64,000 nt of DNA from Rhodococcus qingshengii (GTDB taxonomy: Bacteria; Actinomycetota; Actinomycetes; Mycobacteriales; Mycobacteriaceae): positions 1-64,000 of the forward strand of contig NZ_JAJNCL010000020.1 in assembly GCF_021025955.1 (NCBI RefSeq), in the 5' to 3' direction. The notes beneath the pieces are model-generated. The model had not been told where the DNA came from. It worked only from the letters and a program-made list of their open reading frames with translations, and made no database searches. Shown here piece after piece: positions 17,269-25,982 of this stretch (positions are counted from its first letter, which is position 1; each line of letters starts with the position of its first letter). A program made the position numbers and the translations under genes.

Positions 17269-18651
17269 AGCTTGCGCATTCGACGTGATTCGCACCGCCA
17301 CGGACAGCGCAACGTGCTCGTGGAACGGCCGCGCCACCACTTGCACTCCGATCGGTAAACCGTTGCGGGAGAGCCCTATCGGAACCACGACCGACGGAAG
17401 GCCGAGCACACTGATCGCCCGGCAACTCGCGAGCGCGTCCATCCACGTGAGTTTGCGACCGCCCACCTCGAAGCTCTCCACACCGAGCGGCGGAGCGAGC
17501 ACCGACGCAACCGGCAGAATCAGGACGTCGCCCATCTCGCCGAGGAAGTCGGCGATCAACACCGCGCGATCCGCCCACAGCGCTTCCACCTCGGCGGAAC
17601 TCCGATCACGGCCTGCCGCAAGCATGGCGGTGATGTCCGCGTCGTAAGAGGGCACTGAACCTGCTGCGAGAGAGCGGATGTCCGCGTGGGTCTCGACCGA
17701 TCGCAACGCGCCGAAAAGCGCGTTGGCCCGCGGCAGAGCCAGACCGTCGTACTCGCTCGCGTCCAGGCTGTTCGCCACCGAGCGAACCGCCGACAGGATT
17801 TTTTCGTCGACAGGCATGGTCCCCTCGCCGGGCGCCCAGCGGATGTCAAGGTGTTCGACGTCGACCGAGTCCGGCTCGGTCCACGAGAAATGCGGCTTCG
17901 ACAGGACGCGCAGCGCAAGCGTCGCATCACCGAGGTTGCGGGCCAGTGGGCCGATGGTCTGGATCGTGCCGTGCATCGTCGCAGGGTTGGCGAGCACCCG
18001 TCCATCCGAAAGCACGCCGGGGTATTGCCCTTCAGGGTCGATACGGCCGAGCGTCGGGCGAACCGAAGTGAGACCGGTGCAGTGGGCGGGCCAACGCACC
18101 GAGCCACCAAAATCCGTACCGAGTCCGAGCACGCTCATTCCGGCAGCAACCGACGCGGACTCGCCGCCACTCGATCCGCCGGGGGACCGGACGACGCCGT
18201 CGGGTCGCACCGGACTGGCCGTGGTGCCGAACAGTTCGTTTCGAGTCAGCCCGCACGCGCCGAACTCCGGGGTGTTGGTCTTGCCGATCAGAATTGCGCC
18301 GGCGGCCTTGAACGCCGCAACGGCCGGGGCGTCGACGGTCGGGACGTTGTCCGCGAGAGTGCGAGAACCCGCGGTGGTACGCACGCCGGCAGTGGCGATC
18401 AGGTCCTTGACCGTGAACGGAACCCCGGCAAGAGGGCCGAGTGTCTCACCGAGAAGGCGTCGCTCGTCCTGGGCGTCGGCGGCCGCGCGAGCCTCCTCGG
18501 CGCACCCGGTGACCAGTGCGTTGAGTTCGCCATTGCATTCGTCGACCCGTGCGAGATGGTCTTCGACGACGGTCCGGGCCGACACCTGACCCGACTGCAC
18601 GGCCTCGGCGATGGATCGAGCATCGCGGCCCACCCAGCTCTCACGACTCAT
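17260..18651 (-). CDS. amidase-signature hydrolase 2
   Basis: A 463-aa amidase. The complete Ser-cisSer-Lys triad is Lys82 (TVKDL), Ser160 in SPGGSSGGESA and Ser184 in GTDFGGSVRWP. ATG 18651 has a GAGGAG/AGAGG sequence about 7 nt upstream, and the longer reading to 18726 lacks family similarity. It stands alone on its strand between the converging metallo-beta-lactamase-fold gene and the ArsR gene 149 nt upstream. Substrate is unknown; the family covers aliphatic amides, ureido compounds and carbamates. Confidence 0.85.
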   Translation of the reverse strand: MSRESWVGRDARSIAEAVQSGQVSARTVVEDHLARVDECNGELNALVTGCAEEARAAADAQDERRLLGETLGPLAGVPFTVKDLIATAGVRTTAGSRTLADNVPTVDAPAVAAFKAAGAILIGKTNTPEFGACGLTRNELFGTTASPVRPDGVVRSPGGSSGGESASVAAGMSVLGLGTDFGGSVRWPAHCTGLTSVRPTLGRIDPEGQYPGVLSDGRVLANPATMHGTIQTIGPLARNLGDATLALRVLSKPHFSWTEPDSVDVEHLDIRWAPGEGTMPVDEKILSAVRSVANSLDASEYDGLALPRANALFGALRSVETHADIRSLAAGSVPSYDADITAMLAAGRDRSSAEVEALWADRAVLIADFLGEMGDVLILPVASVLAPPLGVESFEVGGRKLTWMDALASCRAISVLGLPSVVVPIGLSRNGLPIGVQVVARPFHEHVALSVAVRITSNAQALV

Positions 18652-18800
18652 CGCACGCCTCTCCTCGCCGGACTCCTCTGCCGAGCGTAGAGACAGCGAG
18701 TGAGCCGAGAAACGACCACAATGCACATACCGACGGCTCCGGCGATGTGAGGTTTTGCCACAACGCCTGCAGCCACGAGGGATCGGTCAGCTGCTGGTAT

Positions 18801-19112
18801 CTACAAACCCTGCCTGATGAATGCAGCAAGCTTCTCGATCTGTTGCTCGTTTCGTTTGTAGTGCCTCCACTGGCCGATTCGTGTGGTGGTCACCAGATCC
18901 GCAGCCTGGAGTGCGGCCATGTATTGAGACGCAGTCGATTGCGATACCTTCGCCCTCGCCTGAATGTGTTTGAGGCACACTCCGACCTCCTCGGCAGGCT
19001 CGAGCTGAGGGGGAAAGCTTCCCGGGTCTTTCAACCACTGCAGGATTTGCACACGCATCGGGTTGGCCAGCGCCTTGAACGCCGTTTCCCACTCGGTTGC
19101 TGTGTCTTCCAT
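18801..19112 (-). CDS. ArsR-family transcriptional regulator
   Basis: Winged-helix repressor of about 103 aa. The HTH lies in the stretch ARAKVSQSTASQYMAALQAA, with the wing at TTRIGQWRHYKRNE. One cysteine only (VGVCLKH), so it is not a classical cysteine-cluster metal sensor. The start at 19112 (MEDTATEW) is chosen because TATGCT lies 7 nt upstream, a leaderless arrangement; ATG 19124 is the alternative. No Shine-Dalgarno serves either. Divergent from the PRISE-type reductase, with a palindrome between them. Confidence 0.82.
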   Translation of the reverse strand: MEDTATEWETAFKALANPMRVQILQWLKDPGSFPPQLEPAEEVGVCLKHIQARAKVSQSTASQYMAALQAADLVTTTRIGQWRHYKRNEQQIEKLAAFIRQGL

Positions 19113-19165
19113 GCTCGTCAGCATACCGCTAGATCGCGAAATGCCGATATATATGATTCACTCCC

Positions 19166-19187
19166 TATATCGCAACATCGCGATATA
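19166..19187. promoter_or_regulatory. ArsR operator candidate
   Basis: Perfect inverted repeat TATATCGC-N6-GCGATATA 17 nt before the reductase start. A related CGATATA/TATATCG pair overlaps it to the left (19145-19172). This AT-rich palindrome between divergent genes is the expected target of the ArsR protein. Confidence 0.65.
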
Positions 19188-19203
19188 CCAATGGGAGGCT
19201 GAA

Positions 19204-20262
19204 ATGGTGCAGCACGACAAAGTGGCACTCGTGGTCGGAGCCCGAGGTGTGATCGGTGGAAACTTGATCGATCACCTCGAGTCGACCGGCGAATGGAAGA
19301 TCGTCGGACTCTCGCGCCGAGGCGGCACGGACACCGACCGGGTCGAACACATCGCAGTCGACCTGCTCGATCCTTCCCAGACCGCGGAGGCACTGAGCGG
19401 ACTGCACGGCGTCACCCACGTCTTCTACGCCGCCTATCAAGACCGCCCGACATGGGCCGAGTTGGTTCCGCCCAATTTGGCGATGTTGGTCAACACTCTC
19501 GACGCCATCGAGCCCGTTGCCGGCGGACTCGAGCACGTCAGCCTGATGCAGGGCTACAAGGTTTACGGTGCACATCTCGGACCGTTCAAAACTCCCGCCC
19601 GCGAGAGCGATCCACCGCACATGCCACCCGAGTTCAACGTCGACCAACAGCAGTTCCTCGAACGCAGGCAGCTCGGCAAGTCGTGGACATGGTCGGCGAT
19701 CAGACCCTCCGTCGTCTCCGGATTCGCGTTGGGCAACCCGATGAACCTCGCGATGGTCATCGCGGTCTACGCAACCATCTCGAAGAAACTGGGTGTCCCA
19801 CTCCGATTCCCCGGCAAACCCGGCGCGTACACCAGCTTGATCGAAATGACCGACGCCGGACTCCTGGCCGAAGCGACGGTCTGGGCCGCTACCAATCCCG
19901 AGTGCGCAAATCAGGCGTTCAACATCAACAACGGCGACCTGTTTCGCTGGCAGGAGATGTGGCCGAAGATCGCTGCATTCTTCGACATGGACGTCGCACC
20001 TCCGCTCCCGATGTCTCTCGATGTCGCAATGGCGGACAAGGAGTCGGTGTGGGATGAGCTCGTCGAGGAACATCACCTTGTGCGAACCCCGTATTCCGAT
20101 GTCTCGTCCTGGGGGTTCGGTGACTTCGTATTCGGATGGGACTACGACTTTTTCGCTGACGGATCGAAAGCTCGGCGGTTCGGATTTCACCGCCACGTCG
20201 ACACCGAAGCGATGTTCCTCGACATCTTCGCCAATCTGCAGGCTCGGAAAATAATCCCCTGA
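19204..20262 (+). CDS. PRISE-type NAD(P)-dependent SDR (progesterone 5-beta-reductase/iridoid synthase-like)
   Basis: Extended short-chain dehydrogenase of 352 aa. It has a Rossmann motif VVGARGVIGG near the N-terminus and the family hallmark MQGYKVYGAHLG with the catalytic Tyr/Lys arrangement of PRISE enzymes, then FKTPARESDPPH and NFYY-like region replaced by FNVDQQQFL. PRISE enzymes reduce activated C=C bonds of enones. ATG 19204 has GGGAGG 6 nt upstream; longer readings cross the divergent ArsR promoter. Likely repressed by the adjacent ArsR protein in response to an enone-like substrate; that is inference. Confidence 0.78.
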   Translation: MVQHDKVALVVGARGVIGGNLIDHLESTGEWKIVGLSRRGGTDTDRVEHIAVDLLDPSQTAEALSGLHGVTHVFYAAYQDRPTWAELVPPNLAMLVNTLDAIEPVAGGLEHVSLMQGYKVYGAHLGPFKTPARESDPPHMPPEFNVDQQQFLERRQLGKSWTWSAIRPSVVSGFALGNPMNLAMVIAVYATISKKLGVPLRFPGKPGAYTSLIEMTDAGLLAEATVWAATNPECANQAFNINNGDLFRWQEMWPKIAAFFDMDVAPPLPMSLDVAMADKESVWDELVEEHHLVRTPYSDVSSWGFGDFVFGWDYDFFADGSKARRFGFHRHVDTEAMFLDIFANLQARKIIP

Positions 20263-20442
20263 CTGAAAACACGGTCACTTCGGACGCTACGGATACTCTT
20301 GTCGGGATCAGCGACTCGCGTCGAGGATCGTTATGCAACTGAGGTGCCGTCGGCCCTCATGGAGATTCCTTTCGTCTCTGGCGCCGAAAAGATTTCGAAC
20401 CAATCGTTTCGGGCGCCGGCTATTGCATTCGACAAAGCATTC

Positions 20443-21297
20443 TCAGAGGCTCGTTGCCCGCTCACTTCGGGCGAACTCACGGCGACGCTCGCGTCGGGCC
20501 TTCTGCTCGACGGGATCTGCCACCGGTGCTGACATTTGCAGCTTCTGCGTGTACGGGTGCGCCGGTCGGTCGGAAACCTGCTCCGTGGCACCCACTTCGA
20601 CGATCTCACCGTTGAGCATCACCGCGATTCGGTGACTGACTGCACGAACGACGGCCAGATCGTGAGTGATGAACAGGTAGGCAATCCCCTTTTCTTCCTG
20701 AATCTCGACGAGCAAATCCAAGACCTTCGCCTGGGTCGACAAGTCCAGCGCACTGGTGGGTTCGTCGCAGATCAGCACGCGCGGAGACAGGGCGAGTGCA
20801 CGTGCGATCGCGATTCGCTGCCGCTGTCCACCGGAGAACTCGCGGGCGGTACGGGCGCCCGCGTCTGCCGGAAGATGCACCTGGTCCAGCAGCGACCGCA
20901 CCAATTCCCGGCCTGCCTTCTGCCCGCTCGCAAGCAATGGTTCAGCGAGGATGTCCTCGATTGTCATCGACGGGTTGAGCGACGAATAGGGATTCTGAAA
21001 CACCACCTGGATGGAGCTGGCGATGGAGCGTCGTTCCTTGCGGCCCAAACGGCTGATGTCTCGGCTGCCCATGTGGATGGATCCACCACTGACCGGAGCC
21101 AGTCCCAGGATCGCGCGGCCCAGAGTTGTCTTCCCTGAACCGGATTCACCGACCAATCCGACCGTCTCGCCGGCATGTAGGTCGAGCGAGACGGTCTTGA
21201 TCACGTGAGCTTCCGGCGAACGGAAAGTTCGACCTGGGTAGCGGACATCAAGATCCCTGATCGACAACAGCGGGGTAGTTACGGTCGAGTCACTCAT
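20443..21297 (-). CDS. oligopeptide/dipeptide-type ABC transporter ATPase (DppF-like)
   Basis: A 284-aa ABC ATPase. Walker A GESGSGKTT (about 51-59), signature EFSGGQRQR, Walker B VLICDEP and the C-terminal HPYTQKL motif typical of Dpp/Opp ATPases. Its start overlaps the stop of the permease-ATPase fusion (ATGA), completing a four-gene importer operon: binding protein, permease, fusion, ATPase. The 180 nt downstream, to the PRISE gene, hold no evident gene. Context ties the importer to L-rhamnoside uptake rather than to peptides. Confidence 0.9.
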   Translation of the reverse strand: MSDSTVTTPLLSIRDLDVRYPGRTFRSPEAHVIKTVSLDLHAGETVGLVGESGSGKTTLGRAILGLAPVSGGSIHMGSRDISRLGRKERRSIASSIQVVFQNPYSSLNPSMTIEDILAEPLLASGQKAGRELVRSLLDQVHLPADAGARTAREFSGGQRQRIAIARALALSPRVLICDEPTSALDLSTQAKVLDLLVEIQEEKGIAYLFITHDLAVVRAVSHRIAVMLNGEIVEVGATEQVSDRPAHPYTQKLQMSAPVADPVEQKARRERRREFARSERATSL

Positions 21298-23105
21298 GGC
21301 GCCACCTCGACTGATGTGGCCCCGAACGGGATCCGACTGGCAAACCGGTCAGGCATGGAGTCCAACAGCATTCGGGTGTATTCGTGCTTCGGTTCAGCGA
21401 ACAATGTACGTACGTCACTGCTTTCCACTATGCGACCCTCCTTCATCACGCTCACACGATCACAAATATCTGCCACGACCCCGAAATTGTGCGTCACCAG
21501 AAGAACTCCGAAATCTCGCTCGTTCTGCAGATCACGAAGAAGGTCGAGGACGTCGGCTTGAACGGTGACATCCAGTGCCGTTGTCGGCTCGTCCGCCACG
21601 ATGAGCTCGGGTTCACCGGCGAGGGCGCCGGCGATCAGCACGCGTTGAGCCATCCCACCGGAGATCTGGTGCGGATACAGATCGAACATCCGACGTGGAT
21701 CGTTGATTCCCACGCGTGCAAGGAGATCGAGCAACCGTGCGTGCGCATCGTGTTTGCTGATGTCGGCGACAGCACGCAGGCCGTAGGTGAGTTGTTGCCC
21801 AACCGTGAAGGTGGGGTCCAGGTTGGTCATGGGCTCTTGCGGGATGTACGCGATACGTCGGCCACGCGCCTTCTTCATCGCATTCGAATCATTGAGAATG
21901 TCCTGCCCGCGGAAGAACACGGATCCACCGACCACTGCGGCTTCCGGAGGCAGGATACCCAGAATCGAGTAGGCGATCTGAGACTTACCCGAGCCCGATT
22001 CACCGACCAGACCGTGTATTTCGCCGCTCCTCACCTCGAGATCGACGCCGTGAACCACAACACCGACCGTCTCAGCCGACGACGGGTACCCCAGTTCGAG
22101 TCCCTGGATCCGCAGCAGGGCGTCGGATTTCGGCATAGTGTCGGTAGGGAGCGTGGTTGACCGCTGACGGGTGTCCTCACGCTCGGCCCGGATTTCTTTC
22201 ACCTTCGATGCCGACAGAGCCGGATGGCGGGTGCCCGACGTTTCGAGTGTGTCGCGCAGTGTATTTCCGAGGATCACCAACGAGAGTGTGGTTGCACCGA
22301 TGAGCAGGGCCGGCCAGACGACGGCGGTGCCGTTGTTGTAGATGTTCGCGAACGCTTCGTTGAGCATTCCACCCCAGGACGGTGTGTTGCTGTCTCCCAA
22401 TCCGAGGAACTCCAGTCCGGCCTGAACGGAGATGCCTGTGGCCAGAACGAATGAGCTCTGCACGATCAGCGGCCCACGGATCGAACGCAGGACATGCCGC
22501 GAAATGATCCTCCCGTCGGACAAACCCGCGACTCTGGCGGCGTCGACGTACAACTCACTTCGGATACTCAGGACGAGGGAGCGGACCAACCGGAAGAAGT
22601 TGGGGGCAATGAGCACGCCCAGAATCGCCATGGAGACAGTGATGTTCGGACCCACGACGGTGTAGAGCGAGATGAGAAGAATGAGTCCCGGAAATGCCAG
22701 CACGATGTTCGAAACCCAGTCGAGAACATCGTCGATCCGGCCACCCCAGTAGCCTGCCACCAGGCCCGTCACGATGCCGATGCCGGCCGAGACGGCGAGA
22801 ACCACGAGGCATGCCATCAAGGTGCCGGTCGTTGCGTACATCAAGCGGGAGAGAATGTCTCGACCCGAGCGGTCACCACCGAGCAGGAATTCCGTGTCGA
22901 ACGGTGCCGCATTCGTCAGTTCGAGTTTGGCGAGATTGGGGTCGAACGGGGCAAGCAAGGGTGCGGCAACCCCGAAGATCACGATGGCGATGAAGACGAC
23001 AAGCGAGCCCACCGCCATCGGGTTCTTCAGAAGCCGTCGCCAGACCGACTTGTTTGTCGGCGCCGTCAATGCCGGACCGGCCGACATGATCGCGTCAGTG
23101 CTCAC
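21294..23105 (-). CDS. fused ABC permease-ATPase (DppC-DppD)
   Basis: A single 603-aa frame. Residues about 20-300 are a DppC-type permease (FLLGGDRSGRDILSRL, six predicted membrane segments, EAA loop AARVAGLSDGRIISRHVL). Residues about 335-600 are a DppD-type ATPase (Walker A GESGSGKSQ at about 365; QISGGMAQR; Walker B LIVADEP; PKHEYTRML). GTG 23105 overlaps the stop of the upstream permease (GTGA) and has a GGTGAGG Shine-Dalgarno; the frame extends further upstream only as antisense to the permease. A genuine in-frame fusion with a linker of about 30 residues, an architecture known from some actinobacteria. Confidence 0.9.
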   Translation of the reverse strand: MSTDAIMSAGPALTAPTNKSVWRRLLKNPMAVGSLVVFIAIVIFGVAAPLLAPFDPNLAKLELTNAAPFDTEFLLGGDRSGRDILSRLMYATTGTLMACLVVLAVSAGIGIVTGLVAGYWGGRIDDVLDWVSNIVLAFPGLILLISLYTVVGPNITVSMAILGVLIAPNFFRLVRSLVLSIRSELYVDAARVAGLSDGRIISRHVLRSIRGPLIVQSSFVLATGISVQAGLEFLGLGDSNTPSWGGMLNEAFANIYNNGTAVVWPALLIGATTLSLVILGNTLRDTLETSGTRHPALSASKVKEIRAEREDTRQRSTTLPTDTMPKSDALLRIQGLELGYPSSAETVGVVVHGVDLEVRSGEIHGLVGESGSGKSQIAYSILGILPPEAAVVGGSVFFRGQDILNDSNAMKKARGRRIAYIPQEPMTNLDPTFTVGQQLTYGLRAVADISKHDAHARLLDLLARVGINDPRRMFDLYPHQISGGMAQRVLIAGALAGEPELIVADEPTTALDVTVQADVLDLLRDLQNERDFGVLLVTHNFGVVADICDRVSVMKEGRIVESSDVRTLFAEPKHEYTRMLLDSMPDRFASRIPFGATSVEVAP

Positions 23106-24043
23106 GAAATCCTCACCTTCGGGTTGATCCAGCCGTTGAGCAGATCGGCGCAGACATTGACGACGATGACCACCAGCACGCTGAAGACGACACAACCCAT
23201 GACGGCAGGAAGATCGCCGGTGATCGCCGCAGTCTGCGTCAACTGCCCGACGCCGGGCAGAACAAAGATTCTTTCGATCAGGACCGCTCCACCAACAAGT
23301 CCGATGGTCTGGAGAGAGAGAACTGTCAGTCCCGGACTGGCCGCATTTCGCAGTGCATGACGAAGAACGATCGCCCGCTCGGATACGCCGCGCGAGCGAA
23401 GCGTCCGTATGTAGTCCTGCGAGAGAGTGTCGATGAGGGCGCCGCGAAACTGTTGCGCCGAACCTGCCACCAGGCCGACGAGTATCGCGGTCACGGGGAG
23501 CACCAGTGATGCAACCCATTCGCCTGCATTCTCCTCGATCGGCACGTAACCGGTGGCGGGGAAGAGCGGGATCGCAATGGCGAAAGCGAAGACGAGAGCG
23601 ATCGCAACGAGGAAGTTCGGGAGCGCGAGACCGCCGATCGAAAGGAACTGCAGGCCTTTGTCGACCCACCCGCCGAACACCGCCGCACAAACGCCGACGA
23701 CCACGCTCAGGACCGCAGTCAGCAAAATGGCGAGCACGACCAGCGAGATCGTCACCGGTATACGCGTCGTCAACATGCTGCCGACGCTCTCGCCGGTGGC
23801 GAAGCTGGCACCGAGGTCCCCGGACAGCAAACCTTTGAGCCATTCCAGGTATTGAAGTAACACCGGACGATCGAGACCGAGTTGAGCCACGCGTGCGGCA
23901 ACTTGTTCATCGGTTGCGGTCTCGCCCAGAGACTGACGCACACTGGCAACTCCGTTGGAGAACACCATCATGAAGGTCAAAGCTGTTACTGCCAAGAAGA
24001 GTACGAGAGCGAAAAACAGTTTCCGCCCAAGGAAGTTCAACAT
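23102..24043 (-). CDS. ABC transporter permease (DppB-like)
   Basis: A 313-aa membrane protein of the Dpp/Opp permease class. It has an N-terminal membrane anchor, the LGLDRPVLLQYLEWLKGLL segment, and the EAA loop in LSQDYIRTLRSRGVSERAIVLRHALRNA. ATG 24043 is used. It partners with the DppC half of the downstream fusion to form the channel. A 109-nt spacer containing a strong hairpin separates it from the binding-protein gene upstream. Confidence 0.92.
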   Translation of the reverse strand: MLNFLGRKLFFALVLFLAVTALTFMMVFSNGVASVRQSLGETATDEQVAARVAQLGLDRPVLLQYLEWLKGLLSGDLGASFATGESVGSMLTTRIPVTISLVVLAILLTAVLSVVVGVCAAVFGGWVDKGLQFLSIGGLALPNFLVAIALVFAFAIAIPLFPATGYVPIEENAGEWVASLVLPVTAILVGLVAGSAQQFRGALIDTLSQDYIRTLRSRGVSERAIVLRHALRNAASPGLTVLSLQTIGLVGGAVLIERIFVLPGVGQLTQTAAITGDLPAVMGCVVFSVLVVIVVNVCADLLNGWINPKVRIS

Positions 24044-24108
24044 ATGGTGCCTCGGAATTCGTGATTTCGGAGTGCGGTCTGCCCAGCGCGATGCTTGTGC
24101 CGGTGTAT

Positions 24109-24147
24109 CCCGTGCGTGGTCACCACTGTGCGGCGACCACGCACGGG
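24109..24147 (-). other. intra-operon hairpin downstream of the binding-protein gene
   Basis: Perfect 13-bp stem CCCGTGCGTGGTC / GACCACGCACGGG with a 13-nt loop, 5 nt after the binding-protein stop codon and 65 nt before dppB. There is no T-run. This is a common device for making more binding protein than membrane components. Confidence 0.7.
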
Positions 24148-24152
24148 CCGAC

Positions 24153-25721
24153 TCACTTGAAGGTGTACAGGTAGGGCGCAGAGTTTCCGGTCATCTTCTC
24201 TGCGGAGACGCCACCCTTGAACGCCCAGAAGCTTTCCGGGAAAGCCAGCACGCTGAACCAGGCCTGATCCGTTACGAACTCGTTGATCGACTGCACGATC
24301 TCTTTCTGCTTGTCCTCGGGAGCAACCTGCAAGTCGGCGACGAGTTGCGTGAGCTTCGGATCCTGAGTCTTGAAGACGTTCCAGATCGCGTTCGGAGCCA
24401 GTGAAGCGTCGACGTCGGCTACGGGAGTGCCCGAGGGCAGCCCGAAGGGGATCACCGGGTAAACCCCCTTGAGGAACCTGTCGAGATACTGTGTCGCCGG
24501 GACGCTTTCGATATTCACATTGATACCGATCAGACCCAGTTGCTGCTTGATGATCGGGGAGAGCATGTCGGTACGTCCGGGAATCTCCGGGATCGTCAGA
24601 TCGAATCCGCCGGAGTATCCCGCGTCGTTCATGAGTTTCTTGGCGGCCTCAACGTCATAGGCCGATGCTGCAACCAGGTCCGCTTTGTACGCGTCGCTGT
24701 TCGTGTTGAAGATCTGGTTGTTGACGACGCCGTGTCCTTGGTAGATAGCCTTGACGATCGCGTCACGGTCGAAGACCTTGTTCATGGCCTGACGCACCCG
24801 GACATCCCCGAGTGCCGGAACTTGCTTGCCGTCGCGGTCCATGATGAACATGCCGTTCCAGTTGACGGCATTTCCCAACAGCATCAACCCTGCCGATTCA
24901 GCTTGATCGGCATTCGCCGCCGAAACCGGGCCGGCATCGATCTGCCCCGATCGCAGAGCATTGAGACGCGCGGTCTCGTCTTCCATCACGCGGATGACGA
25001 CGCGGTCGTACGGGTAAGCATCTGCATTCCAATAGTTCGGGTTGCGTTGGTAGACAAGCGAGGTTCCGCTGGTGCTTTCCTGGCTCGCGAACGTATACGG
25101 GCCACTTCCGACGGGATTGGTGGCGAGATCAGGCGATGCCAGTGACGCCGGGCTCGCCAGGATGCCAGGCGCCCACGTCAGGAACTGTGCAAGTAACGCA
25201 TTGGGGCGTTCGGTCGACAGTTCGACAGTTCGATCGTCGAGGGCTTCCACCTGGACCCCGGCCAGGCGTACCGAGTCCGGTCCAGCGCTGTCCCGCATGT
25301 GTTCGAGTGAAGCCTTGGCAGCTGCGGCGTCGACTGCAGCGCCGTCGGTGAACGTCATCCCGTCTCGCAACTTCAGGGTGAGAGCGGTGCGATCCTCGTT
25401 GTATGAGAACGATTCAGCGGCGTTCGGCTCGATGGAGCCGTCGGGTGCGTATTTGAGAAGAGTGTCGTAAACCGGCTGCCACAGGACCACGCCCGTTCCG
25501 GCGCTGACTTGCTGTGCCGGATCCCAGGATCGAGGTGCCACGTCCACACCCAGTGTCAATGTTCCTCCAGTCGAGTCCTTTTCGCTGCTCCCACCACCGC
25601 AGGCTGCGACCAACATCGTCGTTGCGGCAAGCACCGCAACCCCTTGAACGAGCCGTTTCAGCCTGCGCCTCGGCGCAGGCCGCCTTGGTCCGGAATCATC
25701 CGCACGGGTTCTCGACAACAA
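24153..25721 (-). CDS. family 5 extracellular solute-binding lipoprotein
   Basis: A 522-aa lipoprotein. The signal peptide has an Arg-rich n-region, a hydrophobic core and the lipobox LVAAC; Cys is at about residue 41. The mature part is a DppA/OppA-type (SBP_bac_5) protein with VDVAPRSWDPAQQ near its start. The start is TTG 25721 with GGAGG 6 nt upstream. It is the first gene of the importer operon, divergent from the rhamnosidase gene. Since the rhamnosidase lacks a signal peptide, this protein probably captures an intact rhamnoside; peptides remain possible. Confidence 0.9.
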   Translation of the reverse strand: MLSRTRADDSGPRRPAPRRRLKRLVQGVAVLAATTMLVAACGGGSSEKDSTGGTLTLGVDVAPRSWDPAQQVSAGTGVVLWQPVYDTLLKYAPDGSIEPNAAESFSYNEDRTALTLKLRDGMTFTDGAAVDAAAAKASLEHMRDSAGPDSVRLAGVQVEALDDRTVELSTERPNALLAQFLTWAPGILASPASLASPDLATNPVGSGPYTFASQESTSGTSLVYQRNPNYWNADAYPYDRVVIRVMEDETARLNALRSGQIDAGPVSAANADQAESAGLMLLGNAVNWNGMFIMDRDGKQVPALGDVRVRQAMNKVFDRDAIVKAIYQGHGVVNNQIFNTNSDAYKADLVAASAYDVEAAKKLMNDAGYSGGFDLTIPEIPGRTDMLSPIIKQQLGLIGINVNIESVPATQYLDRFLKGVYPVIPFGLPSGTPVADVDASLAPNAIWNVFKTQDPKLTQLVADLQVAPEDKQKEIVQSINEFVTDQAWFSVLAFPESFWAFKGGVSAEKMTGNSAPYLYTFK

Positions 25722-25756
25722 TGTCCACCTCCGATTGCCCGGCGCGAACCGGAACT

Positions 25757-25770
25757 TTTGAAACGATCAA
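25757..25770. promoter_or_regulatory. LacI-type operator candidate, importer promoter
   Basis: TTTGAAACGATCAA lies just downstream of the predicted start of transcription of the importer operon. It matches the TTGAA(A/T)CG motif also found near the CoA ligase, lacI and rhaI genes. Confidence 0.6.
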
Positions 25771-25779
25771 TGTTGCCGA

Positions 25780-25809
25780 ACAATACGTGTTCTGAGACAC
25801 ATTTGGCAA
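25780..25809 (-). promoter_or_regulatory. promoter of the rhamnoside importer operon
   Basis: On the minus strand, TTGCCA (25804-25809), an 18-nt spacer, then TATTGT (25780-25785). Transcription would start near 25773, so the operator at 25757-25770 would block it. Confidence 0.55.
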
Positions 25810-25812
25810 GAT

Positions 25813-25843
25813 CTTGAACGAAATTCCATATCCGCCGTTCAAG
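25813..25843. promoter_or_regulatory. inverted repeat in the divergent importer/rhamnosidase region
   Basis: CTTGAACG-N15-CGTTCAAG, perfect 8-bp arms, lying just upstream of the importer -35. It resembles two LacI half-sites (TTGAACG versus TTGAAACG) facing each other, or an independent regulator site. Confidence 0.4.
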
Positions 25844-25877
25844 CTGCATATATGGACTGAAGGAAGGCGGAAATTTC

Positions 25878-25907
25878 TTGACATTGAGCACTATGGAGCG
25901 TTTCAAT
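25878..25907 (+). promoter_or_regulatory. rhamnosidase promoter element with LacI half-site
   Basis: TTGACA at 25878-25883 is a good -35. CGTTTCAAT at 25899-25907 is the reverse complement of the TTGAAACG motif and lies where the -10 is expected; the -10 itself is poor. Confidence 0.4.
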
Positions 25908-25982
25908 TATCTGGAATAGCCACTCGCTCACACATCTCTTCGGCACGATCTGCCGCCGGCACTGCGCAGGACAGGACTTCCG

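Noticed and set aside
20263-20442. Possible small gene between the PRISE reductase and the DppF-like ATPase
   Set aside because: Frames here are short, lack Shine-Dalgarno sites and extend into the ATPase gene as antisense.
22100-22260. Possible frameshift or sequencing error joining DppC and DppD
   Set aside because: The two halves are in the same frame with a plausible linker and normal codon use, so no indel is needed to explain the fusion.
23106-23843. Upstream part of the fusion frame (246 extra codons)
   Set aside because: It is a reading of the overlapping permease gene in another frame, is Arg/His-rich without similarity, and a GTG with a good Shine-Dalgarno exists at 23105.
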